Below, in pieces: positions 52,101 to 62,958 of a stretch of 64,000 nucleotides of DNA. Source of the stretch: Paramecium pentaurelia (Eukaryota; Ciliophora; Oligohymenophorea; Peniculida; Parameciidae); contig CAJJDO010000083.1 of assembly GCA_905183005.1 (NCBI GenBank), positions 132,748-196,747 of the forward strand, written 5' to 3'. The notes under the pieces were generated by a model that was not told where the DNA came from, did no database searches, and saw only the letters and a list, made by a program, of their open reading frames with translations. The number at the start of each line of letters is the position of its first letter. Positions within the stretch are counted from its first letter, which is position 1. Position numbers and translations under genes: made by a program.

Positions 52101-55100
52101 ATCTGAAAATCTAAAAGAATTTGTTTTATTGCTTAAATAATGCTTATAAAGTAAACCTTTAGCAGCAATTGATTCATGGGTATCTAGTTTATTAAAATCT
52201 TAACCACCTTTATGTTTTAATGAATTTCCACTAATATCTGATTAACTAAGTGTTTTAAACCATTATAGAAAGTATTTAACAAAAGAAGTCAATTTTGAAA
52301 ATAAATTGAATATTGACATTTATCAATTGCAAACTCTTTACAATTATTAGAAAACTGATTTAATTCATTAGGATCTTCATTTTGTTTTAAAATATGTTCA
52401 ATTTTATATTGATTATTTGAATATTAATCCAAAAGTTTATTCTAGTCCATTAAAGATATGTGGAAATGACTAGATTTAAACTTATATTGAATATTTGAAG
52501 AATAGTCATTCAAAAGTTGATTTAAGTCAGACTCAATAAATTTTATTGTAAGGATTATTGTAAGCTTAATTATTCGAAATTCCATTTTATAAATCATTAT
52601 TAAATAGATTTTATTTTTCTAGATCATAACATATTTATTATAATAAAAAAATAGAAAAAACTATGACTATTGAATTCTTTTAAAAGATTATTGATCTTAC
52701 TGATGATGATCTTATGAAATTATCTTCTAATGAAATTTAATTGATTATTTTACAGTTATTTTAAGAATAATTAGAATAAGCATAAAATGCATGTTTTGAT
52801 TCATAATATCTACTTAAAGGATATTATTAGGAGAAACATTAATAATTAAGTGAATTATTAGAATCAACAAAACTAAAAGTAGATTAAATAAAAGAAAGAT
52901 TATTTATTAGAGATCCTTTCTAATCTAACTTAGAAGCTACAATGCAATTTATTTAAGATCTAAAATAAGCTTTATTAACAATCAGCAAAAATATGAATAA
53001 ATAATATATTGAGGCTTGGATAATCTAATCATATGATAAATATTATTATGGATTTAAGGATTTTCTTTAACCAATTTATGAGTCTTTAATGTTTATTGAA
53101 TATCCTATTGAACCAACTGCTTAATTATCTAATAGTGGATTTAAATATTAATTAAGAGGTTTAAAGGGATAGAATTTTATTAAATTTTCTGATTAATAAT
53201 TAATTAGTTAAGAAGAAAGAGATGTTTTTAAAATGGATGATGCAAAATTATACATACTATTAAGTAGAAAGATTAAAGGATTAGTTGTAGAATAATATAA
53301 TGATAATACTGTAGAAAATGAATAAAAACAATTAGAATAATAATTAAAGAAAGAATTAAATCAATATAGAGAAGAATTAGAATAGGTTGGTAAAGTAACA
53401 ACAGATGAATTAAAACATAATGTAAGAGAAGAATTAAGTTAATTAGATATTCTAAGCAAAGAATTCTTAGATTATATTTTAGAATTAGAATCATAAAATA
53501 AAAATCCATTAATTATAACAAAGATGTTTGGTAGATTTATTTAACCAACTTTGTCTATTTCAGATGATATGCATATTGATGCATTTTTATATAAATTATA
53601 ATTCAATAAATTACAAAATGTATATAAATAAACTGATTAAGATGAAATAACTAAAGCAACAGATTTATTAATGAAAATATTAATTAAAATAAAATCAATT
53701 TAAGAAGATGATTTATTTGCAGAAAATGAAGTTATTTAAAGTATGGGAATATTTATTGTTCATTTATTAAAGTAGAATGCTTATTCTACTCCATTAATCA
53801 AAATGATAACTGGTATTGAATTGCTATTAGAAAAAATTGAATTATGGGATAAAACTGTTCCAAAAGAATTTAAAATCTATGGATATGATTTGTAAAACCT
53901 TGTTATTAAATGGAGAAAAATTGAAAGAGATGGATGGAAATACATATTAGCTAATAAAATACAAGAACTATGGTGTGTAGAAAGTATTATATTATTTAAG
54001 TTATTAAGAGATTTAACTCATAATTCTCTTAAAACTTATTTAAATGAATGTGACATTGGAGTTTTTGAAATAAGAATAATTATGTTAAGATAGATATTAA
54101 AATATTTGAATTTATAATAGAGATAATTGATTTCATAACATATTGAATAAAGTTCAATATTTATAGAAACCTATAATTAATAATTAGGATCTACAGTTTA
54201 AGGTTATATAAAAGAAGTAGCAGAATATCGTAAATTAGTAAGTTGGGAGTCTAAAAACTATATTATTGTACAATAAACATCTCACAAAATGCATGGAAAA
54301 CTAATTAAAGTTTAAGGTAGATTTAGAGCTTATTTGAATGAGAAATTATAAAAAGTTGTTATCAAAATACAATTACAGGATGAATTTACTGATTGCATAG
54401 ATGGATTTTTACTCAAATCTAAATAATTTTAATAAAAGCCTTAATCTAACAAATCATTCCATTCCATGCTTTAAAATTTAATTGAGTAAAGTTTAGAAAG
54501 AGTTAAGAATTTGAAAGAATAAAAATCTAATTCCAAATTAGCTGCATTAAAGAATTTTTAGGAATATATTAGTACATTTTTAGGTTTAAAAATGCACTAA
54601 TCATACAAAGAAGATAATTATCTATTACAAAATGAAGCTCATCCATTAATATCAAAAGCTTCATTTTATTATTATAAGGCAATTTCTGTTATGGAATAAT
54701 CAGCTCTATAAATTGGTAAATATGTTCCTCCAGAATATAGTACTAAATCATTTTCATTAATATTAGATTATATTAGGAAATTGAATCATTAATTTAAATT
54801 GATTAGGCCTTTAATTAAGATTGAAAATGAGTCAATATCATAATATATACAAGTAGTTCCATAAGATTATCTTAATTGCTTTAAAGATACAGATATTTAT
54901 GATTAATTAAACGAGTTTAATAAAAATTAAGATGAATTATCTTTGTCTAAATTGCTTGATTAAATTGAATCCAAGTTTCATAATTACTCTGATAAATATG
55001 AAAATTCATACCATATACTCAAATAACTGCATGAATATCTATTATAAATTAAGATTAATGATCTAAAGTAGAATGTTTTGAATGAAGAAAAATAATAAGT

Positions 55101-57783
55101 AAATTAAGAGAAGATATAGATTGTTTATATAAAATATATGAAAAATCTTGAATAAGAAGAAAATCTATTAGCAGGGGAAATTAAAATATTAAATTCATTT
55201 ATTAAACATGGAATTGATTAATCTAAGTTAAATTTAGTAATCAAAAATTTAGAATATAGTTGTAAGTTTTTGTATTTTATGACCAGTATTCTATGCAATA
55301 TAATTGTTAAAGGATTTTGTTAAAAAGATGATGATTAAGATGAAAATGGAGAAGATAATCCAGAAAACTTTTAAGCAGGCACAGGAATTGGAGAAGGAAA
55401 GGGAGAGTAAAATGTTACAAAAGAAATAGAATATGAAGAATAATTATTAGGAGAACAAAAATAATAATAGTAATAATAACCTGAAGAAGAAGAATAAGAA
55501 TAGGAAAAAGAGAAAGATAAAAAGGAAGATGCTTTTGATATGAAAAATGATTTTGATGGTTAAAATTAAGAATAAAGTAAAGATGAAGAAAATGAAGAAG
55601 AAGAATAAGAATAAGAAAAGAATTCAATGGATGAAGGATTCTCATCTGTTAATGAAGATAATGAAGATATGAAATAATATTAAGGAAGTGAAGAAGAAGA
55701 AGATGAATAAAATGAAGATGAATCTAAATCAAATAGAAAGAAATCAGATATAGAATTTAATGCTGATGAAGAAAAGGATGACAAAAAGATACAAGCTAAA
55801 GAGGAGAGAGAACAAAAATAAAATAATTAAAAGAGAAATATGAAAGATCTAAATGAAGACAGTCATAATGTAGATAGCCAAATGGAAGAAGAGGAATAAG
55901 ATGGAGATGAAGAAAATGAAGAATCAATTGAAGATTCAGGAGAAGATCTTAAAGATTATGCAGGAAAAGGAGGAGAATAATTGGAATCTATGGATGAAGA
56001 AGATGTTGAAGAACTAAATAATAATTAATCATAAAATTAAGATCAAGAAAACATAAGTATGAATGAAGAAGAAAATCCTAATCCAGATGAAATGCCTATA
56101 GAAGAGGAAATTAAATTTGATGAACCAAATATGGAATAAGAGCCTGAGAAACAAGATATAAATGAAGATATTATGTAAAAATAAGCTGAACAGTTAGAAA
56201 AATAAGATATGGACAATATAGAATAAGAATAAGATCAAAATTAAAATTAATTATTTACAAATTAATAAGATGTAGAAAATTAATTAAACGATTAAGCATA
56301 AGATTAGGGATAATAAGGAGAGGAAGGAACCTAGGATAAAGATGAAAATGATAAAAAATAAAAAGAATAAGATAATAAAAATAAGAAGTAAAGAGAATAA
56401 GGAGAAGATGGAGGTGACTCTAAATTGGAGATGATTAAAAAATTATTTGATGCTATGGAATAACACTTAACAAAAGAGGACATGGATAATTTCAAAAAAG
56501 ATCTCAATGTTCATGATAGTGAATAAGAAGAAAATGACAATGAAGATGCAATTCATGATAATGATTACAAAGTTTCTAAGGATTAAATCCAGCATAAAAG
56601 AGATAATACCACTAATTTACCAACTAAATTTTAATAAAATGAAACTCAAGATATGAAAAGAGAAGGAGAAGAAAATAAAGAGAAAGGATAAGGCAAAAGT
56701 ATGGATGAAGAAAAAGTAGAAAAGAAAGAAGAATAAGAAAAAGAAAATCAAGAAAATATGAATTAAAGTAACAAAGAATTCATTATTCCACAACCTATCG
56801 AAATTGAAAATAAGAATTAGAGTGATATCCCAATAGAAGAATATATCAAGTAATATTTCAGATTGGGATATGACGTAAATGGAGATATTAATTTATAAAA
56901 GGGATTAGAAATGTGGCCTAAATTGTAATAAGAAGTACTTGAAAGCTCAATTCATCTTTGTGAAGAACTTAAGTCTATTTTAATAGCTACTTAGGTCTCT
57001 GCTTTAAAAGGAGATTATAAAACAGGAAAAAGATTAAATATGAAGAAAATAATACCATATATAGCAAGTAATTATAGAAAAGATAAAATATGGTTAAGGA
57101 GAACATAACCATAAAAAAGAACCTTTTAAATACTCTTAGCTTTAGATGATTCATTAAGTATGAGTGAAAATTAAGTTGGCTATTTATCACTTTAATCTTT
57201 AACATCTTTATCGTTAGCTTTATCTAAAATGGAGGCAGGATAAATAGGGATAGCCAGTATTCATGAAGGAATGAGATTGTTACATGATTTTAATAAACCT
57301 TTTACTTAATTAGATTGTCCATTCATTTTGGGTTAATTTAATTTTGAGTTTGAATCTAAATAAAGCAGTGAATTATCATTAATGAGGTTTATGAGAGAAT
57401 CTATTGATTAATTCAAAAATATCAGAGTTTCTAATGCATAATAAATTTGTTTTATTATGTCAGATGGTAAATTCAACAAGAAGATGGTGAGACCATTAGT
57501 GAGAGAAGCTGAAGAACTCTAAATATTTTATGTCTTTATAATTCTGGATAGAGAAGGTATTAAATTGATCTATTTTAGATTAATCAATAACTAATATTAA
57601 GTCCACTCATTATGTAACAGTTAATGATAAATAGAAGATTGAAATTAGAAATTATTTAGAGGATTTCCCATTCAGATACTATATTATAATCAAAGTAAAT
57701 TTATTTATTTATTGAAGTCTCCACATGAATTGAATCATGTACTTGTAAATATTCTTAGATAATACTACCAATTATTAGAATGA
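46165..57783 (+). CDS. MDN1: midasin (Rea1), AAA ATPase of 60S ribosome maturation, 3857 aa
   Basis: A single exon of 11.4 kb, then introns at 57557-57578 and 57695-57717. Six AAA modules have P-loops at about residues 143 (GPFGCGKTT), 403 (GDTGCGKTT), 790 (GPTSGGKTS), 1078 (GPPGIGKTT), 1329 (GPPQCGKTH) and 1564 (GDKQIGKKY, degenerate). A long linker is followed by the Asp/Glu/Gln-rich region (about residues 3050-3550) and a C-terminal MIDAS domain with DDSLSMS at 3661, then IGIASIHE and IIMSDGKFN. Midasin uses ATP to strip Ytm1 and Rsa4 from pre-60S particles. It is shorter than yeast (about 4900 aa) and human (about 5600 aa) forms. It is tail to tail with the LLPH-like gene, 45 bp apart. 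Confidence 0.96.
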
Positions 57784-57828
57784 GGGTATTTTTGTGATTG
57801 TATATAAATACATTTATATAAACATTAA

Positions 57829-58415
57829 TCAAAAGGTAATTATTCTTTTTGATTTTCTTGCTGGTAATTCCTTTCTTCTATTTTTTTTGATTTCTTTATT
57901 TTTTGTTAAGGGAATGATCTCTTCCATAGCTCTGGCTTTATTTTCTCTTCTAATTTCTCTTTTTGATTTAACTCTTACTCCTTCCATTGCATTAATCAAA
58001 TCATCTGCTTCATCATGTTAAACCTATTCATTTTATGGTTAAACATCCATTTCAATTTCTTCTTCAACTTCTGGTTCTGGTTTGAAAACTACTTCCTAAA
58101 CTGGCTTTCTTCTTGCCCCAACAAATTAAGTGGCTGTGTAAGGTAAAGATTAGCTTCTAAAATCAACAATAGGTTAAGGTTTTATTTTAGGAATCTAGGC
58201 AGTTGGGTCGTTTGGATGTAAAAACATATTTTTGGGTTGGGTAGGTCTTTGAAATCTCTAAAGTAGATAAAAATGATGAGATTTACATTTTGTATGGTTG
58301 CTTCTAATTTTTAATTTAATTCATGAAGATCTTAATTCACTTTAATATTTTGTAGATGCTCTCTTTTAAGTGATCTCCATCTACGCATAACTTTAGATCT
58401 TTATGATTTTGCCAT
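57829..58415 (-). CDS. LLPH/DUF2423-like nucleolar protein, 185 aa
   Basis: One intron at 58258-58286. The N-terminus MAKSQRSKVMRRWRSLKRE matches the conserved MAKSLRSK-type start of the LLPH/YBL028C family, small basic nucleolar proteins linked to ribosome assembly. The middle is Pro-rich (NDPTAQIPKIKPQPIVDF) and acidic. The C-terminus is again strongly basic (REIRRENKARAMEEI, NRRKELPARKSKRI). Family assignment rests mainly on the first 20 residues and the basic ends. Confidence 0.6.
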
Positions 58416-58462
58416 GAATTAAAAATTTTATATTTATTTTATAATGCACCATGAATATATTT

Positions 58463-59708
58463 TCAATCGAATAATTTGGCCAAAAATCCTTTATCCTATT
58501 TCTGTTATTGCTATTATGGTTGCTATTACTATTGCTAATTTAATAAAATAAGATACTTAGGTTGGTGGAAATTAACTGGTTTATTGTTACTAAGGTGGCT
58601 GACTCACCTTAGGGGTTTGGGTAGGAGCCTGATTGGTTTAATTGGGTTGGTTTGGTAATTTCTATTGTGTAGGTTGTGTTACTTATCCTTATTAAGTGAT
58701 AATTTATTATCCTTATTAGGTGATTAATTATTATCCTTATGGTTAATAAGCATAAACAGGAGGCTATGTTTAGACAACAGGAGCACCCACTCGAGTTTGA
58801 GACGCTTGGTAAAGAACTGGTTGTTAGGCATAAGCTGTGGTAGTAGTTACAGGAGCTTGAACAAATTGTGAAGTTTATCTGATTCTTGGACTTGATGTTT
58901 AATAAACTTGGGTATGGATTGCCTATTAAACAGGTAGAGGTTGCTAAATATATTAAGTAGTGATTGGTTATTGATATGTTGAATAATAGGTTTGTGGAAC
59001 ATTCTAAATTATTTATTGTTAGACAACTGGTTATGCCACTTGTGTGACAATAGGTTATTAAACAGTTTATACGATAGGTTATTAAACAGTTTAGACAATA
59101 GGAGTGGCTGTTTAATATGTTTAAGTTGTCACAATTGGTTAGATTTATGTTTATTATACTTATTATACATTATTCTAGTGGTTTTACACATATATTTTAC
59201 TTAAAGCACATTTTATCTTGTAACTGTTTAGTATTCAACTCTTTCAGCGAATTTTTCTACTGGCATATATTCAATCACTTTTTCTTAGATAACTTAAGGA
59301 ATATATTCAGTTTCATATTAGATGGCTTAATATTCAGTAATCTATCTTGTTATAGGTACCTGAATTTATCTTCTCACTTCTTCATATTCCATAATTGTCT
59401 TTTCATAAGGAATGTACTCAATTCTCGACTCTCCTTTAACTGCTTATCCAGTCTAGGTTCAAACAATTATTTACTGAGACAATGTTGGAACTTATCGCTG
59501 ATGCACCTAAAACTGGTTGATTAACTAACATTCCACCTCCTTAATAGAATCCACTTTGACCCAAATTCTAGTTTGTTACTAATTATTGTTAGTAAGTAGA
59601 ATTTCCCAACATTATGGGTCTTACGAATTAAGGCTAACCTGCTACGGCTTGAGGTGCTCCATATAAAGCAGGCTATTAAACAATTGCTTATGGTTGATAC
59701 TCGGTCAT
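58463..59708 (-). CDS. alveolin-like cortical protein, 391 aa
   Basis: Introns at 59453-59474, 59175-59200 and 58535-58556. Residues about 90-180 hold the Glu/Val/Tyr-rich repeats of alveolins: IEYIPYEKTIMEYEEVRR, ITEYQAIQYETEYIPQVI, EKVIEYMPVEKFAERVEY. The rest is Gln/Pro/Val-rich with short repeats (PIVQTVQQ twice, then QQGQQIITQQGQ) and ends in GFLAKLFD. Alveolins underlie the cortical alveoli of ciliates, apicomplexans and dinoflagellates and give the pellicle stiffness. The strand-opposite frames here are long only because of the repeat composition. Confidence 0.78.
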
Positions 59709-59783
59709 TTCCTTTTTAATAAATTTTATTTTAATTATTTTGAATCCCATCAGTTTAATTAAAATACATGCAAAGTTATTAAA

Positions 59784-60298
59784 ATGAAATGTTCCTAAAA
59801 AATACAAATTAACAGTGATAGGCAATCAGATTAAGCATACAAAAGGAATGCTCATTTTTAATAGTCAATAATTTTGTAAATCAAGTTCTGGAAATAATTA
59901 TTAGGTAACGTTGGTGATGTATTGTTCTGAGAAAATTAATAGAAAAAGCTTGGTCTCCTTATAACGAGCTTATTTTGGATAATTTTAAAATATATTCGAT
60001 TTAGGATTATTAGATATTAAAATGGATGATTCAGTAATGCTTAGTAGCCTATTCATATCAACAAATAATTTTAAATTATGTACATTCATTAAACAAACAA
60101 AGATATCCTTTTGGAGAGGACAAGTAGAATAGATTTACAAAATAATTTTTTAGTGAGATCGCTTAGGCTGAATTCGATTACTTTATCATGATTATGAATT
60201 AATTCTTTACAACTCCTCCTGTAACTGTTAATGATCATATTTTTATTTAATATCTTAATTCCACAAAAGGATGGATCAATAATTGTTAGAATTTTTGA
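59784..60298 (+). CDS. unknown protein, 161 aa
   Basis: One intron at 59914-59942 (GTG...TAG). The chain looks globular: SDQAYKRNAHFQQSIILQIK, KAWSPYNELILDNFKIYS, WMIQQCLVAYSYQQIILN, FFSEIAQAEFDYFIMIMNQF. An alternative start at ATG 59768 with a GTT...CAG intron would give MQSYQNEIDRQSDQ. It is divergent from the alveolin gene, 75 bp away. No family recognised. Confidence 0.55.
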
Positions 60299-60655
60299 GA
60301 AAATGAGTAATATCTTTAGTCATTCAAAACCAATTTATTTTACAAATGCGATCAAATTATATTTTTAGAGACTTTTTGAATGGATATGTATTTATACAAA
60401 CAACTTTACATAAGAATTGATTATACCAACGGATACACATTTTTAAATTCTTACAATTTAATTTCATTTTGCTTTTTAATTTTTTTTTAATTTAAATTTA
60501 TAATATTATCAACAATGCATTTATGAAACTGCTTTTGTATTACTACTCAAATATAAAGGAGATTGTAAATTGTAAACTTTATTATTTTAAACTAGAAATA
60601 TAAGAAACATCAACTTAAAAACTTAAATAATGATAATGATTAATATTATAATTAT
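60299..60655. other. intergenic region, start of the repeated block
   Basis: No gene seen. From 60499 the sequence belongs to the block repeated later in the window. Confidence 0.6.
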
Positions 60656-61712
60656 ATGCAAAAGCGTTATCCTTGTCATTTAATTACTCAATCTGTTATC
60701 AATATTCCGCATACTTAGATAACAGTTGTTAGAAGTATATCCCCTTCGTAATTCGAACTTTAGAAGGTACTATAAGCATATAATCTAGTTCCGGTATATT
60801 ATCCGAATGATCAAACTAACTGGAAGGATAAATATTATGAACTTAGACATCAATATTGGCTATTGGAAGACAAATTTAGCAAACTAGAAGATTTATAATT
60901 TAAACATAGTAGATGTGAAGTTGTCAGAGAAAGTGATTTAAAATAGATTAATGAGCTCTTTACTTAGAGTTAACACGATATTAGATAACTAAAAAACTGT
61001 TTAGCCAAAGTTGATACATAAATGAATGAGGATTACTAACTTAAATATTAATAGACGAATCATCAACTTGAAACTATCAAATCTGAATTCATTAAAATGT
61101 AATAAGAACTTCATTAATCACTGTAACAATCCGTTTAAGAAACATAAAGGAGGTACCCATAATAAATTAACTAATTAATTATCTCTAATACAGAGCACTA
61201 ACGTTAAAACGAATAATTACTATTAATAAATAAAACCCTACAGTAATAAATAGATACTCTTCATATTCGATACACTGAGTCTTGAAATCAATCTAATGAA
61301 ATACTAGAATTATTAGCTTTAAAAGTCTTAAAAAATGCAGAAATTGATAGTTTGAGAGTATTAGTCTCGGAAAAAAAAACTTGATTTCATAACTTCGCTC
61401 TAAATATTTATCTTAATATAGATGATTTTTTAATGTATCTGATATAAAAAATAAAAAACTTAAAAAAATTATGCAGAAAATTCTCTTTCATTCTTATATT
61501 TTTGCATATCTTTAGACCTATTAGATTATTATAATAAATAACTTTATAAATATAAGAATTAAAGAAATCATAGGGTAAAATCATTATCTTTGTTATCTAT
61601 TATACAGAAATATAAAAATGTAATTTTAAAAAATTAAAAGAATTAATAATTGAATTACAGAGAGAAAGCAATAATTACTAATAAATGAAATATGATTATT
61701 TGTTGTTATTAT
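60499..61712. repeat. repeated block, copy 1 (1214 bp)
   Basis: This stretch recurs at 61744-62957 (shift of 1245) and, from 60611 to 61652, at 62959-64000 (shift of 2348). I found no base differences in the segments compared. Copies 2 and 3 are each preceded by a single N, which suggests contig ends joined during assembly. Confidence 0.9.
60656..61384 (+). CDS. coiled-coil protein with an in-frame TGA, copy 1 (242 codons)
   Basis: ATG 60656 opens 209 codons: MQKRYPCHLITQSVINIPHT, then YYELRHQYWLLEDKFSKLED and long Gln/Glu/Lys heptads (QSLQQSVQETQRR). A TGA follows at 61283-61285. The same frame continues for 32 coding-like codons (NQSNEILELLALKVLKNAEI) to TGA 61382-61384. No GT...AG intron of suitable length removes the first TGA. 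It may be a nonsense change (CGA or GGA to TGA), a sequencing error or true termination at 209 aa. Codons use more CCG, TCG and CGA than neighbours. No family recognised. Confidence 0.6.
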
Positions 61713-61743
61713 TGTGGAATTAAAAATATTATTTGTTTAATAN
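61385..61743. other. non-coding tail of copy 1, ending at an N
   Basis: A/T-rich sequence with no gene. Bases 61713-61742 are unique to the end of copy 1. An N at 61743 marks the join to copy 2. Confidence 0.6.
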
Positions 61744-62957
61744 TATAATATTATCAACAATGCATTTATGAAACTGCTTTTGTATTACTACTCAAATATA
61801 AAGGAGATTGTAAATTGTAAACTTTATTATTTTAAACTAGAAATATAAGAAACATCAACTTAAAAACTTAAATAATGATAATGATTAATATTATAATTAT
61901 ATGCAAAAGCGTTATCCTTGTCATTTAATTACTCAATCTGTTATCAATATTCCGCATACTTAGATAACAGTTGTTAGAAGTATATCCCCTTCGTAATTCG
62001 AACTTTAGAAGGTACTATAAGCATATAATCTAGTTCCGGTATATTATCCGAATGATCAAACTAACTGGAAGGATAAATATTATGAACTTAGACATCAATA
62101 TTGGCTATTGGAAGACAAATTTAGCAAACTAGAAGATTTATAATTTAAACATAGTAGATGTGAAGTTGTCAGAGAAAGTGATTTAAAATAGATTAATGAG
62201 CTCTTTACTTAGAGTTAACACGATATTAGATAACTAAAAAACTGTTTAGCCAAAGTTGATACATAAATGAATGAGGATTACTAACTTAAATATTAATAGA
62301 CGAATCATCAACTTGAAACTATCAAATCTGAATTCATTAAAATGTAATAAGAACTTCATTAATCACTGTAACAATCCGTTTAAGAAACATAAAGGAGGTA
62401 CCCATAATAAATTAACTAATTAATTATCTCTAATACAGAGCACTAACGTTAAAACGAATAATTACTATTAATAAATAAAACCCTACAGTAATAAATAGAT
62501 ACTCTTCATATTCGATACACTGAGTCTTGAAATCAATCTAATGAAATACTAGAATTATTAGCTTTAAAAGTCTTAAAAAATGCAGAAATTGATAGTTTGA
62601 GAGTATTAGTCTCGGAAAAAAAAACTTGATTTCATAACTTCGCTCTAAATATTTATCTTAATATAGATGATTTTTTAATGTATCTGATATAAAAAATAAA
62701 AAACTTAAAAAAATTATGCAGAAAATTCTCTTTCATTCTTATATTTTTGCATATCTTTAGACCTATTAGATTATTATAATAAATAACTTTATAAATATAA
62801 GAATTAAAGAAATCATAGGGTAAAATCATTATCTTTGTTATCTATTATACAGAAATATAAAAATGTAATTTTAAAAAATTAAAAGAATTAATAATTGAAT
62901 TACAGAGAGAAAGCAATAATTACTAATAAATGAAATATGATTATTTGTTGTTATTAT
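61744..62957. repeat. repeated block, copy 2
   Basis: Matches 60499-61712 throughout the segments compared. Bounded by N at 61743 and N at 62958. Confidence 0.9.
61901..62629 (+). CDS. coiled-coil protein with an in-frame TGA, copy 2
   Basis: Same gene as at 60656, with the internal TGA at 62528-62530 and the final one at 62627-62629. It is likely the same locus assembled again rather than a true paralogue, since even non-coding flanks match. Confidence 0.5.
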
Positions 62958-62958
62958 N

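Noticed and set aside
59117..59524. A 135-codon open frame on the + strand
   Set aside because: It is antisense to the alveolin exons, whose - frame has matching introns and recognisable repeats; the + frame is Leu/Phe/Asn-rich by complement of Gln/Glu codons.
750..60298. Dense TAA and TAG codons inside frames, suggesting pseudogenes under the standard code
   Set aside because: Conserved proteins (S5, S16, SNRNP40, midasin) read through at these positions with Gln, proving reassignment.
61283..61285. Selenocysteine at the internal TGA of the repeated coiled-coil gene
   Set aside because: The context is a plain coiled coil without a redox motif and no convincing SECIS was seen in the following 350 bases.
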